Assembly: GCF_005780165.1 (NCBI RefSeq) | Contig: NZ_VAUV01000012.1 | Coordinates: 124,001 to 188,000, forward strand | DNA length: 64,000 nt | Direction of reading: 5' to 3' | Source of the DNA: Phragmitibacter flavus | GTDB lineage: Bacteria > Verrucomicrobiota > Verrucomicrobiia > Verrucomicrobiales > Verrucomicrobiaceae | Shown: piece after piece, positions 1-8,770 of the stretch | How the letters are laid out: each line of letters begins with the position of its first letter | Position numbering within the stretch: the first letter of the stretch is position 1 | Notes under the pieces: model-generated | Told to the model about the DNA's origin: nothing | Database searches by the model: none | What the model saw: the letters and a program-made list of their open reading frames with translations, nothing else | Made by a program: the position numbers and the translations under genes

Positions 1-9
1 GATTTTCTC

Positions 10-999
10 TTAACGGCGAAGCTGGAGACTGCGGACGAGTTCCTTGATCTGATGGGGGTGTCGGACGTTGGTGAAGATGACTTCAGGGCCGCTGCTGGCG
101 GAGGAGTCGAATTCGACGGTGCCGAGTCCAACGAGGGCTTTGTAGCCGCGTTGATGAACATCAATGGCACGGATGTCGCGGATGCGGACTTCTTTGGTGT
201 TGCGTCCGATGATGCCGAACTCGATCTCGATGCGATAAGACGTGACGAAATAGGTGGTGGTGGTGCGTTCGAGGGTGATGAAGACGAGGAAGAGACCGGC
301 GATGGAGCCGAGCAGCATGGCCCACTCCAAGCCGATCTGGGCGGCCAGGACATAAACGGTGGCGGCGGCGAAGAGGGTGAATCCGATCAGGGATTTGGGA
401 AACGACAGCCAGCTGGGATGACCGATGTAGAGGATCTCTTCTTCGGCGCTGGAGGGAGGGTAGGATGACGAGGGATAGGCGAGTTCGTCTGCATTGATGT
501 CTTCTTCGAACTGAGGAATGTCGGACTGGCCAAAAGGATTGAAGGGACGGAGGTCTTGGTTTTCGTCGTCTTCGTTGGGATCGGGATCGGGATCAGAATC
601 GAGGTTGTCGTCCTCGTCGTCCAGGGGGTCGTCGACATCACCTTCAGTTTCGTGGTTGTCATCGAAGGAGGAAGTTTCGCGCGAGCGTGTTGGCGGAGGT
701 GAGGGATGATGATGATGGGCGGCGGTGAGGGGGGTGTCGGCGCGGAATTCGTGGGAGTTGGAGTTGGGGGCGGTGAGTTCAGAGACGCTTGAGCGGGTGG
801 TGCGGCTGGGGGCAAGGGTGGCGTCGCGATAGGGCAGGGAAAGCAGGTCGCCGAGGAGGTGGGCGAGGCCGGTTTCGTCGTCGCAGATCATGTCGCTGCG
901 GCTGAGTTCGCCGCGTTGGAGAAAGTGGCGCAGTTCGTCCCGACTGTAGACATCCGAGAGGGTCGGATGGTCGGGGACGAAGTAGCGGGTGGCTTCCAT
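10..999 (-). CDS. PH-domain (YdbT-like) membrane protein
   Basis: 329 aa. Residues 1-60 form a small N-terminal module of the GYF_2-like kind (YFVPDHPTLSDVYSRDEL at the start). Residues 60-185 are a low-complexity acidic linker rich in Asp, Glu and Pro with a run of four His. Two membrane segments lie at about 203-222 and 225-243. The C-terminal 85 residues match the bacterial PH domain 2 pattern (YFVTSYRIEIEFGIIGR, then VRIRDIRAIDV), a fold found in membrane proteins of unknown role. The protein is probably anchored in the inner membrane with the PH domain in the cytoplasm. It lies 30 bp downstream of the YbjN-like gene and may be cotranscribed with it. Function not known. Confidence 0.85.
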   Translation of the reverse strand: MEATRYFVPDHPTLSDVYSRDELRHFLQRGELSRSDMICDDETGLAHLLGDLLSLPYRDATLAPSRTTRSSVSELTAPNSNSHEFRADTPLTAAHHHHPSPPPTRSRETSSFDDNHETEGDVDDPLDDEDDNLDSDPDPDPNEDDENQDLRPFNPFGQSDIPQFEEDINADELAYPSSSYPPSSAEEEILYIGHPSWLSFPKSLIGFTLFAAATVYVLAAQIGLEWAMLLGSIAGLFLVFITLERTTTTYFVTSYRIEIEFGIIGRNTKEVRIRDIRAIDVHQRGYKALVGLGTVEFDSSASSGPEVIFTNVRHPHQIKELVRSLQLRR

Positions 1000-1029
1000 G
1001 TGGGTGGTCGCGGAGTTTGTTTTTTCTAA

Positions 1030-1554
1030 CTACTCGGTCTCGACGGGAACGGGGGGAAGGAGATCTTCGCGCAGGAGGAGGTCGGGAATGCTGAGCATGG
1101 GGAGCAGACTGGGCACGGTTTTGCAGAGGATGCCGATGTAGGGGGTGATGCGATCGACTTCGGCGAGGGCGTTGTGAACGAGACTGATGATGATGGAGGG
1201 CTCGAACTGATGATTGGCGAAGACCTGGGACTGGCGGAACATGACGGCACCGCGATCCCAGTCGATTTCGAAGCTGCCGAGGTTAAGTTCTCGGTTGACG
1301 CGCATGAGCAGTTCAGCGGTGCGGGATTTGTGGGTGTGGGGGACGGTGAGGGAAACGTTGGCGACGATGGAAAGGATTTGGGGTTCGTCGTAGCTTTGCA
1401 GGTGGAGGGCGATTTTGCTGTGGTAGGCTTCGAATTGGGATTCAACGACGGTCATGCCGGGGACTTCGGTGCAGGCCCAGCCTTGTTGTTTGAAGGCGTT
1501 GAGAACGGCGGCGTGGAGGCTGGGCATGGGAGGAGAAGGACTTGAAGTGGCCAC
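1030..1554 (-). CDS. YbjN domain-containing protein
   Basis: 174 aa. The alternation of beta strands and the pattern LHLQSYDEPQILSIVANV, followed by LLMRVNRELNLGSFEID and DWDRGAVMFR, fit the YbjN family, whose fold resembles type III secretion chaperones. Its molecular role is unclear; E. coli YbjN affects motility and stress traits. No signal peptide or membrane segment is visible, so it should be cytoplasmic. A second in-frame ATG at 1527 would remove a Ser/Pro-rich leader and is a possible true start. It precedes the PH-domain gene on the same strand. Confidence 0.8.
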   Translation of the reverse strand: MATSSPSPPMPSLHAAVLNAFKQQGWACTEVPGMTVVESQFEAYHSKIALHLQSYDEPQILSIVANVSLTVPHTHKSRTAELLMRVNRELNLGSFEIDWDRGAVMFRQSQVFANHQFEPSIIISLVHNALAEVDRITPYIGILCKTVPSLLPMLSIPDLLLREDLLPPVPVETE

Positions 1555-1644
1555 AAGTGAGTGGTGGTGGATTTTTTGGTGATGTTAACCAAAAGTTCCT
1601 GAAAGTCTTCTGACTTTTTGTGCTGAAGTGTGGTGGCTTCAGGG

Positions 1645-1721
1645 TGGTCGGGGCGGCCAGATTCGAACTGACGACTTCCTGCTCCCAAAGCAGGCGCTCT
1701 ACCAGGCTGAGCTACGCCCCG
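1645..1721 (-). tRNA. tRNA-Pro (anticodon TGG)
   Basis: On the - strand the sequence folds into a full cloverleaf. The acceptor stem is CGGGGCG/CGCCCCG, the D arm GCTC...GAGC, the anticodon stem CCTGC/GCAGG with loop TTTGGGA (anticodon TGG), and the T arm GTCAG-TTCGAAT-CTGGC. The discriminator base is A and the 3' CCA is encoded. It reads UGG, the proline anticodon that decodes CCN with wobble. It lies between the small membrane protein gene and the YbjN gene. Confidence 0.97.
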
Positions 1722-1762
1722 AAAATCGGTGGGACGGGAGTATGCGGCAGATTAAGAGTTCG

Positions 1763-2221
1763 TCAATGTTTATGAAGGGTTTTTTGTGAATTCGAATCTT
1801 TGATAGAGACGGCGAGGAGGAAGATCCAGGCTGCGAGGACGAGGTGAAACCAGATAGGGATGGTGCCGCCGAACCAGCGTTGATCGGATTGCAGGATCAT
1901 GCGGAGGGTGTAACGAAGGATCATGCTGCTGGCGTAAAGAACGGCGAAGAGGCGCAGCCAATAGCGGGTGCGGGGGGAGGTGACAAAGAGGGCGCCTTGT
2001 TGGCGGATGGTGTCGGTATTGGCGACGGCCATTAGCATGAGGATGAGGATCTGGCTGAGCAGCAACCAAGGGTAGGGAAGGAGGCCGGAATACCATTCGG
2101 GCCATGGAGGAAGCTGAGGGGGCGAGTAGATGCCGACGAGGATCTGGCCGATGACTCTCGCGAGAAAGAGGGTGGTGGCGAGCCAGAGGAGGATGGCGCG
2201 AGTGGTCGGGGTGAGGGTCAT
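1763..2221 (-). CDS. Small multi-pass membrane protein, unknown function
   Basis: 152 aa with about four hydrophobic segments (near residues 8-30, 50-68, 85-110 and 123-142) and a polar tail ending in KTLHKH. No family is recognised. Its start overlaps the stop codon of the upstream FAD oxidase gene by one base (TAATG), so the two are almost certainly translationally coupled. It could serve as a membrane partner or electron acceptor for that oxidase, but this is inferred from coupling alone. Confidence 0.75.
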   Translation of the reverse strand: MTLTPTTRAILLWLATTLFLARVIGQILVGIYSPPQLPPWPEWYSGLLPYPWLLLSQILILMLMAVANTDTIRQQGALFVTSPRTRYWLRLFAVLYASSMILRYTLRMILQSDQRWFGGTIPIWFHLVLAAWIFLLAVSIKDSNSQKTLHKH

Positions 2222-3696
2222 TAATTGGCGGCGTTAAACTCGTTGCGCCAGTGGCGATACCATTCGCTTTGGAATCGCTCTTCGGGATCGTGCTGTTTTT
2301 TAAGCTGGAGGAATTCGGGGAACTGGGGGTAGGCGCGAATCATCTGGGCTTTGGTGGCCCAGCGGTGATAGGTGAGGAAAAAGGAGCCGTTGCGGTCAAG
2401 GGCGCGATCGATGAGACGCTGGAACTCGCCTTTGGCTTTGGCGATGCCGGATTCGGTGTGGGTGACGCGGAGGTTGAAGACGATGCAGGCGAAGTCCTGG
2501 CTGGCCCAGGGGAGGAAGGTGACGTCGTCGCGTTTGATGAACCGGATGGTGCCGTAAATGACTTGGGTTTGGTGCTGGCGGAAGTCGGCGGCGCTGGCGG
2601 TCATGAAGTCTTCGAGTTGTTGGGCGGGGACGTAGACTTCGGAGATCATGAGGGAGCCGGGGGCGAGGTCGGGCAGGTTTTTTTGCAGCATGGTGTGGTA
2701 GTCGGGATCGTAGTGGTTGAACTGCGCCTGATCGCTGCCGTAGGTTTGGCCGTGGGTGGTTTGATAGTAGGTGGTGTAGTCGAGCCAGCCTTGGGTGCGG
2801 TTGGAGTGGGCGTTGATGAGGAGTCGGTTCCAGGCGGCGGGGTTGAGGTTGCTTTTGGATGGCGCGGATTGGGTGGTGGGTCGGTAGCAGGCGAAGACGC
2901 CTTCATTAAGGAAATTGAGCGAGGTCTCGTCGGGACAAAATTGGAAATCGCCTAGGAGGTAACCGTCCTGGATGCGTTGGGCGATGCGTTGCTGGAGGTT
3001 GGTGATGGGGCCGATCTCGACGATGCGTTCGAGGTTTTGGCGGAGGCGCAGTCGGAGTTCGACTTCGGTGATGACGCCGAAGAGTCCGTAGCCGCCGATG
3101 ACGAGGGAGAAGAGTTCGCGATTTTGGGTGCGGCTGAGGGTTTGGGTTTCGCCGGAGGCATTGACGAGGGTGAGCGATTCGATGTCCTGCACAAAAGGTT
3201 GCCAGGTGAGGCCGCGTCCGTGGATGTTGGTGGAGACGGCGCCGCCGAGGGTGAGTTCGTCGGCTCCGGTTTGTTTTTGGGTGATGGTCCAAGGAGCGGA
3301 GTTGTCGGGTGGCTGGGCGGCTTCGAGGGCTTTGAGGAGTTTGGGCCAGGTGATGCCGGCCTGGGCGCGGGCGAGGCCGAGTTTTGGATCAAGGCTGAGG
3401 AACTGATCCATGCTGGTCATGTCGAGGTGCAGGGCGTCGGCGGCGAATTGCTGTCCGCCCATGGCGTGTCGTGATCCGGCGATGCTGATGGATTTGCCGG
3501 TGGCTTTGGCGCGGTGAATGGCGGCGATGACTTCGTCGGTGCTGGTAGGCTTGAGGACTTCGGCGACCGAGGTGGGATTGAGTCGGGAGTGGACGTCGTT
3601 GAGGGTGACGTTCTGCGCTTGGGACGGCTGAACGGAGAGCCAGAGCAGGGCCGGAATAAGAAGCGACAGAAGACGGTGGGTGAACGGGGTGTTCAT
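2221..3696 (-). CDS. Secreted FAD-binding oxidoreductase (VAO/ALO type)
   Basis: About 491 aa from the ATG at 3696. An upstream in-frame ATG at 3753 would add 19 residues ahead of the signal peptide and is less likely. Residues 1-28 form a signal peptide ending PSQAQ. The PCMH-type FAD domain follows: SISIAGSRHAMGGQQ, where the His could be a covalent flavin site as in the vanillyl-alcohol oxidase family, then TLGGAVSTNIHGRG and GGYGLFGVITEVEL. The C-terminal half resembles the substrate domain of aldonolactone and alditol oxidases. It probably oxidises a sugar, alditol or lactone outside the inner membrane. The substrate cannot be told from sequence. It is coupled to the small membrane protein downstream. 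Confidence 0.85.
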   Translation of the reverse strand: MNTPFTHRLLSLLIPALLWLSVQPSQAQNVTLNDVHSRLNPTSVAEVLKPTSTDEVIAAIHRAKATGKSISIAGSRHAMGGQQFAADALHLDMTSMDQFLSLDPKLGLARAQAGITWPKLLKALEAAQPPDNSAPWTITQKQTGADELTLGGAVSTNIHGRGLTWQPFVQDIESLTLVNASGETQTLSRTQNRELFSLVIGGYGLFGVITEVELRLRLRQNLERIVEIGPITNLQQRIAQRIQDGYLLGDFQFCPDETSLNFLNEGVFACYRPTTQSAPSKSNLNPAAWNRLLINAHSNRTQGWLDYTTYYQTTHGQTYGSDQAQFNHYDPDYHTMLQKNLPDLAPGSLMISEVYVPAQQLEDFMTASAADFRQHQTQVIYGTIRFIKRDDVTFLPWASQDFACIVFNLRVTHTESGIAKAKGEFQRLIDRALDRNGSFFLTYHRWATKAQMIRAYPQFPEFLQLKKQHDPEERFQSEWYRHWRNEFNAAN

Positions 3697-3810
3697 GGAG
3701 TAAACTGGTATCATGTCGGAAGAGAATGTCGGCGCAAGTGAGATTGCATGCATTAGGGAGGCTGATCGCTTGATTGACGGCAGGGGGATTTTCGGGAATG
3801 AAGAGCCGAC

Positions 3811-5994
3811 ATGTCGAGTTCTGCAAAATCCAACGGCCCTGCCGCCACGCTAGAAAAAATCGCCAAGGTGTTGTTGGAGAAACATCAGTCGCCGGGAGAA
3901 GGTGTGGACATGGCGATGTTGGATCAGGATCTGACGAGGTTGATTGGCGTGTTCCATCAACGGGGATTGACGGATGAGCAGTCGGTAATGCTGGCGGGTC
4001 AGTTGATGCAGTTGGCGAGGCTGGATCTGGCAGGGGGATTTAGCGAAGAGGGGATTGAGAATGCGCTGAAGCATTTGCAGATGGCGCGTTTGATTCATGA
4101 GAAGATTCTGGCGGGGGCAAATGGGGATGTGCAGGCGACGCAGCGCCTGGCGATGAATTTGGTGGCGCTGGCGGATCTGATGGAGAGCCGGGGGATGCCG
4201 GGGGATCATCATGAGGCGTTTGCGCTGCACCAGGCTGGCATGGAGCTGCGCGAGAGATTGTTCAAGCTTCATCCTGACTCGACGGAGGTGGGTCGTGAGG
4301 TGGTGTTTGGGCTGAACAAGCTGGCGGACTTTTTGTTTCGTCGACGTCAGCCTGATGCGATGGATCAGGCATTGGTTTGTTATCAGCGTGACCTGGAGAT
4401 TGCCGAGCATTTGTATTTTCGTCATCGCAAGTCGCCGGGCGCGGCGCGGGATGTGGTGTTCAGCGCGAACAAGTTGGCGGATTTTTACATGAGTCGGGAG
4501 GATGAGGAGGATCAGGAACGCGCGATGGTCCACTACCGGCGTTGTGTTTCGGTCTGCGAATCGACCGAGGGGGAGTATGCGAACTCGGTGCTGGCGATGC
4601 GTGATTTGTCGGTGGCGCTGGGCAAGCTGGCGAATGCTTTATGGAAGCGCAAAAACAAACGGGTGTCGGAACAGGAGGAGGCGTTCAAGCTTTGTGAGCG
4701 GGCGCTGGAGTTGCGGGAGCGGTGTCTTCAACTGGAACCGAAGCGGGCTCAGTCGGCGGCGGATTTGGCGCAGGTGCTGCAGTGGCTGGCGCGGGGGTTG
4801 ATGGATCGTGGAGAAGGCGGCGACAGGGAGCGGGCGTATGAACTGATGAAGCGAAGCCTGGATCTGCGGGAGCGTTTGCTTTCGGCGAATCCGAATTCGT
4901 TGGATGCGGTTCGAGATGTGGCGGTGGGGTTGGAATGGCTCGGGGATCTGGTGGTGGAACGAGCGGCTGGAGATTTTGTGGATGAAGCGCTGGCGTTGCA
5001 GGAGCGCGGGTTGGAGATCCGGCAAAAAGTGTTGAAGGTGGATCCAAATTCGCTGCGTGCGGCGGGTGAGATTTCGATGAGTTTGGTGAAGACGGCGAAG
5101 GTGTTGAGGTTGCGAAATGCGGAGGGCGATGTTGCCAGGGCGCTGAAGTATTATCAGGTGAATGTGGATTTGTATGAACGCCTGTATGCGACGCATCCGG
5201 AGGCGGATCGGGTGGTGCGGGATTTGATCAGAAGCCTTGAGACGCTGGCCTTGTGTTTGAAGGAGAGAGGGTTGGAAGCGGATGAAAAACGGACCTCGGA
5301 GCTTTATCAACGCTGTGCTGAATTGATGGCGGTTAGGTTGGAGGGCGAAGGAAATGGGGCCGAGCGTTTGGTGAACATGGCGGGAGTTTTGCTGGATCAG
5401 CATCAGCCGGGGGCGGTGGGGCAGGCGGTGGGTTATTTGGAAACCGCGGTGGCGGCGAATGAGAAGCGACTTGGGCAGGAGGAGCAGGGTGGATCAAAGG
5501 CGGCGAAGGTGGAACTGGGAGCGAGTCTAGGTCGCTTGGCGGATGCGCTTGAGCGACGGGTTGAGGGGGATGATTTGGCGAAGGCGGTGGGTCATCGTCG
5601 GCGGGCGGTGGAGTTGTTGGAGGAAGTGGCGCGGGCGGAGTGGGTGGTGGTGAATTCGGCGAGGGAGTGGGTGGTGGCGTTGGAGGCTTTGGCGAAATCG
5701 ATTGGTAAAGGGGCGGGCGATGCGGACCAGACGGAGGCGTTTGAGGTGCAGCGTCAAGCTTTGGACATTGCGTTGCGGTTGGCGGAGGCGGAGCCGCATT
5801 CGGAGGATATGCGTCGGACGGTGGCGGTGTCGTTGTATTTGACCCATGATTGCGCGCTGGCGGCCGGGGAGGCGGAAGAGGCCGATCGATATTTGAACAC
5901 CTGCCGGGATTTGTTGAGGGACAGCGTGGATCGGGGGATGGTTTTTGATGAGTCGGTAATGGAGTTGTATCACCGGCTGGATGGGGAAGTGTGA
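3811..5994 (+). CDS. Large TPR repeat protein
   Basis: 727 aa made almost entirely of tetratricopeptide-type helical repeats of roughly 45-55 residues. A recurring pattern has a helix with LADLMESRG or KLADFLFRRRQ, then an amphipathic helix with ALELRERCLQLEP, then a PNSLDAVRDVAVGLEWLG-like segment. There is no signal peptide, membrane segment or catalytic domain. The expected role is a cytoplasmic scaffold for protein interactions. An SD-like AAGAG precedes the start. The gene is divergent from the FAD oxidase. The repeat style resembles TPR tails of signalling proteins, but no kinase or NTPase domain is attached here. Confidence 0.85.
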   Translation: MSSSAKSNGPAATLEKIAKVLLEKHQSPGEGVDMAMLDQDLTRLIGVFHQRGLTDEQSVMLAGQLMQLARLDLAGGFSEEGIENALKHLQMARLIHEKILAGANGDVQATQRLAMNLVALADLMESRGMPGDHHEAFALHQAGMELRERLFKLHPDSTEVGREVVFGLNKLADFLFRRRQPDAMDQALVCYQRDLEIAEHLYFRHRKSPGAARDVVFSANKLADFYMSREDEEDQERAMVHYRRCVSVCESTEGEYANSVLAMRDLSVALGKLANALWKRKNKRVSEQEEAFKLCERALELRERCLQLEPKRAQSAADLAQVLQWLARGLMDRGEGGDRERAYELMKRSLDLRERLLSANPNSLDAVRDVAVGLEWLGDLVVERAAGDFVDEALALQERGLEIRQKVLKVDPNSLRAAGEISMSLVKTAKVLRLRNAEGDVARALKYYQVNVDLYERLYATHPEADRVVRDLIRSLETLALCLKERGLEADEKRTSELYQRCAELMAVRLEGEGNGAERLVNMAGVLLDQHQPGAVGQAVGYLETAVAANEKRLGQEEQGGSKAAKVELGASLGRLADALERRVEGDDLAKAVGHRRRAVELLEEVARAEWVVVNSAREWVVALEALAKSIGKGAGDADQTEAFEVQRQALDIALRLAEAEPHSEDMRRTVAVSLYLTHDCALAAGEAEEADRYLNTCRDLLRDSVDRGMVFDESVMELYHRLDGEV

Positions 5995-6061
5995 AGACGG
6001 GTCAAGTGTCAGAATTTTTTCGTTTAAGGCGACAATGTCTGCTTGTGTGGCGGCTGTGACG

Positions 6062-6077
6062 TGGCATGGCTCATGCT
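6062..6077 (+). promoter_or_regulatory. Candidate sigma-54 promoter for pyk
   Basis: TGGCATGGCTCATGCT places GG and GC exactly ten bases apart, as in -24/-12 sigma-54 promoters (consensus TGGCAC-N5-TTGC). It differs from consensus at two of the usual positions. It sits about 65-80 bp ahead of the pyruvate kinase start. No upstream activator site was identified, so this is only a candidate. Confidence 0.3.
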
Positions 6078-6140
6078 TGGCAATGGCTCTGAAAAGTTGT
6101 CAGGCATTGCCTGTTTCTGATCTCCTGTCTCCCGTTTCTC

Positions 6141-7547
6141 ATGCGCAAAACTAAAATTCTTGTCACTCTCGGTCCTGCTACGGACAACCCGGCCATGCTG
6201 GAAACGTTGATTGAAAACGGAGCCAATATTTTCCGGTTAAACATGAGTCATGCCTCGCATGATTGGGTGCGGACGGTGTATGCGCGGATTCGTGAGGCGG
6301 CGACGGCGAAGCACACGGATGTGGCGGTTCTGATGGATTTGACGGGTCCGTCGATCCGCACGGGGGATGTGGCGGCTCCATGGATGCTGAAGAGCGGGGA
6401 TGAGGTGGAGTTCCGCATTGATGAGAGCATTCCGACGACCAAGGAGTATTCAACGACGGTGAACTACCCCGGGTTGGTGAATGATTTGAGTGTGGGGGCA
6501 CCGATCGCGATTGATGGCGGGATGATTCAGCTGCAGACGGTGGCAATCACGCCCCAGCGTATTTTTGCGAAGGTGGTGACGGGTGGCGAGATGAAGTCGA
6601 GGAGGCACATCAACCTTCCTGGCGTGGCGGTGAACCTGCCGCCGTTGACGCCGAAGGATTATCTGGATCTCGATTTGGGCGTGGAGTTGGGGGCGGATTA
6701 TTTTGCATTGAGCTTTGCGCGTGAACCGGCGCATATTCAGCATCTGGAGTTGCTTTTGGAGCAGAAAAAATCGCGGGCGCGGGTGATTGCGAAGATCGAG
6801 AACCAGCAGGCTCTGGACAACATCGATGCGCTGGTGGCGGCTTCAAAAGGGATCATGGTAGCGCGCGGGGATTTGGGAAGTGAGTGCCCGCTGGAGGATT
6901 TGCCAATCATTCAACGGCAGATCATTGCGAAGTGTTCGTATCATGGGCGCAAGGTGATTGTGGCTACGCAGATGCTGGAGAGCATGATTGAGAATCCGGT
7001 GCCGACGCGGGCGGAAGTGACGGACATTTTTAATGCGGTGATTGAGCAGGTGGATTGTGTGATGCTTTCGGGTGAGACTTCGGTGGGCAAGTATCCGGAT
7101 CGTTGTGTGGATGTGTTGCATCGGGTGATTACGCGAACGGAGGCGTCGTATCCGTCAGGCCGGTTTGCGCAGGATGCGCCGCTGAAGACGAACAAACACA
7201 AAGCGGTGAAGTCGGCGGTTCTTTTGGCGAATGACTTGCCGGGATCGAAGTTGATCACGTTTACAAGGGGAGGGGTGACGGCCCATTTGCTGGCGCATCA
7301 GCGGCCGGAGTTTGCGCCGATCTTTGCGTTTACTCCGAACTTGAACATCAGCCGCACGTTGATGTCGGCGCGTGGGGTGTTTCCGTTTGTGATGGAGTTT
7401 AACGGAGACCCTTCGAAGACAATTGAGGATGCGATCAAAATGCTGCGTCAGCGCAATCATCTTTCTGGAGGGGATACGGTGGTGATCCTGACGGATGTGC
7501 TGCACGCAGATCTGCGGTCGGATTCGATTTTGGTGCGCACGGTTTGA
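6141..7547 (+). CDS. pyk: Pyruvate kinase
   Basis: 468 aa, normal length for bacterial pyruvate kinase. It transfers phosphate from phosphoenolpyruvate to ADP in the last step of glycolysis. The N-terminal barrel begins KILVTLGPATDN, with FRLNMSHAS just after. The active-site tract is VIAKIENQQALDNID followed by GIMVARGDLG. The potassium and magnesium site region is VIVATQMLESM with PTRAEVTDIFNA. The B domain lies between about residues 70 and 165, and the C-terminal regulatory domain starts near 340. It stands alone, followed by a palindromic repeat and the PIN-TRAM gene. Confidence 0.97.
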   Translation: MRKTKILVTLGPATDNPAMLETLIENGANIFRLNMSHASHDWVRTVYARIREAATAKHTDVAVLMDLTGPSIRTGDVAAPWMLKSGDEVEFRIDESIPTTKEYSTTVNYPGLVNDLSVGAPIAIDGGMIQLQTVAITPQRIFAKVVTGGEMKSRRHINLPGVAVNLPPLTPKDYLDLDLGVELGADYFALSFAREPAHIQHLELLLEQKKSRARVIAKIENQQALDNIDALVAASKGIMVARGDLGSECPLEDLPIIQRQIIAKCSYHGRKVIVATQMLESMIENPVPTRAEVTDIFNAVIEQVDCVMLSGETSVGKYPDRCVDVLHRVITRTEASYPSGRFAQDAPLKTNKHKAVKSAVLLANDLPGSKLITFTRGGVTAHLLAHQRPEFAPIFAFTPNLNISRTLMSARGVFPFVMEFNGDPSKTIEDAIKMLRQRNHLSGGDTVVILTDVLHADLRSDSILVRTV

Positions 7548-7560
7548 TGGGTTGAAAAGG

Positions 7561-7630
7561 AGAAGGCTCGTCCCGAGCCTTGAGATGGAGGATGATGTTG
7601 ATGAAAGGCTCGGGACGAGCCTTCTACTTT
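7561..7630. repeat. REP-like palindromic repeat, copy 1
   Basis: Two 19-base palindromes, AAGGCTCGTCCCGAGCCTT at 7563-7581 and AAGGCTCGGGACGAGCCTT at 7605-7623, each have an 8-bp stem and a 3-base loop. They are also exact reverse complements of each other, so the element can fold as two small hairpins or one long one. The flanks AG...CT extend the pairing to 21 bp per arm. It ends with the tail CTTCTACTTT that all three copies share. It lies between pyk and the PIN-TRAM gene on the same strand. Confidence 0.9.
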
Positions 7631-7680
7631 GGCTTGAATTCGGTTGGGGGAGCGGCAAGTTGAATTTTCCAACCAAATAC

Positions 7681-8709
7681 ATGCCTGTTCCCTGGTCCAT
7701 TCGTCTTGCCCGTGCGCTGTTCCTCACCTTGGCGGTGTTGCTTGGGGCGGTGATTTCTGTGGGCTTTGGTGGCGAGGCCTGGGTGGGCACTTTGGGAGGA
7801 CTGGCGGCTGGCCTGTTCTTTATTTTGGTGGACGCGTTGCTGGCGCAGTTCAGCTTTCGCGAGTTCTCAAACGGGACGTTTGGATTGATGGTGGGTTTGT
7901 TTTGCGCGTGGTTGCTGACGAAGATCGGGATTTTTGATTTGCCTTGGTTTCAGGGGTTGGATGATGCTGAAGGGGTCAAGACGGTGGTGGATATTTCGGT
8001 GTATGCGGTGTTCGGGTTTCTGGGGATAACGATGGCATTGCGCAGTGATCGGGATCAGTTTTCGTTCATCATTCCCTATGTGAGGTTTCGGCGCGATGCT
8101 TCGGAAGGGGAGCCGGTGTTGCTGGATTCGAACGTGATCATTGATGGGCGTGTGCCGGCGGTGATTGCGACGGGTTTTTTGACGGGGAGTTTTGTGATTC
8201 CACGATTTGTGTTGGATGAGTTGCAGCGGCTGGCGGATTCAAAAGATGAGATCAAGGCGGCGCGTGGTCGGCGCGGTTTGGAATGCGTGCAGGTATTGCA
8301 GGAGAACAAGGGGGCGGAAGTGAGCATTCATGAAGACACCGCGCACGAGGGGATGCCGGTGGATACCCGGCTGGCGACGTTGGCGCGGGAGTTGGGGGCT
8401 CGGCTGCTGACGAATGATGTGAATCTTGGGAAGTCCGCGCAAGTGCGGGGCATCACGGTGCTGAATTTTAATGATCTGGCTCGGGCGCTGGAGCCGGAGA
8501 TTCAGGTGGGGGACCGGTTTGAACTCGGGTTGGTGAAGCCGGGCAAGGACAAACATCAGGCCGTGGGATATTTGCCGAATGGAGCGATGATCGTGGTGAA
8601 TCACGGGGCACCGTTTATTGGGGAGACGGTGTCAGTGGTGGTTGGGGGGATGCACCAAACCAGTGCAGGACGGTTGATTTTCGCGGAGTTGGAGCGGTCG
8701 GAAAAGTAG
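7681..8709 (+). CDS. PIN-TRAM domain membrane protein (YacL-like)
   Basis: 342 aa from the ATG at 7681. Four membrane segments occupy about residues 10-130. A PIN nuclease domain begins with LLDSNVIIDGR (first acidic residue Asp149), continues through VLDELQRLADS and ends with ARLLTNDVNLGK. A C-terminal TRAM domain follows (about 275-335, QAVGYLPNGAMIVV). YacL/YkrC-type proteins are membrane-tethered and presumed ribonucleases acting on RNA. The start was chosen because upstream sequence in the same frame runs through the repeat and pyk tail. Copies of the palindromic repeat flank the gene on both sides, and the stop codon TAG lies in the left edge of the downstream copy. Confidence 0.9.
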   Translation: MPVPWSIRLARALFLTLAVLLGAVISVGFGGEAWVGTLGGLAAGLFFILVDALLAQFSFREFSNGTFGLMVGLFCAWLLTKIGIFDLPWFQGLDDAEGVKTVVDISVYAVFGFLGITMALRSDRDQFSFIIPYVRFRRDASEGEPVLLDSNVIIDGRVPAVIATGFLTGSFVIPRFVLDELQRLADSKDEIKAARGRRGLECVQVLQENKGAEVSIHEDTAHEGMPVDTRLATLARELGARLLTNDVNLGKSAQVRGITVLNFNDLARALEPEIQVGDRFELGLVKPGKDKHQAVGYLPNGAMIVVNHGAPFIGETVSVVVGGMHQTSAGRLIFAELERSEK

Positions 8710-8770
8710 GAGGCTCGTCGCGAGCCTTGAAGTTGGTGAGGCAAGGCTCGGGACGAACCTTCTACTTTTT
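8704..8770. repeat. REP-like palindromic repeat, copy 2
   Basis: This is a degenerate copy of the repeat at 7561-7630. The left palindrome AGGCTCGTCGCGAGCCTT is at 8711-8728 and the right one AAGGCTCGGGACGAACCTT at 8743-8761, followed by the shared tail TCTACTTTT. The left edge AAAAGTAG mirrors the tail and contains the stop codon of the PIN-TRAM gene (8707-8709). The element fills the whole space between two convergent genes and could serve as a bidirectional terminator. Confidence 0.88.
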
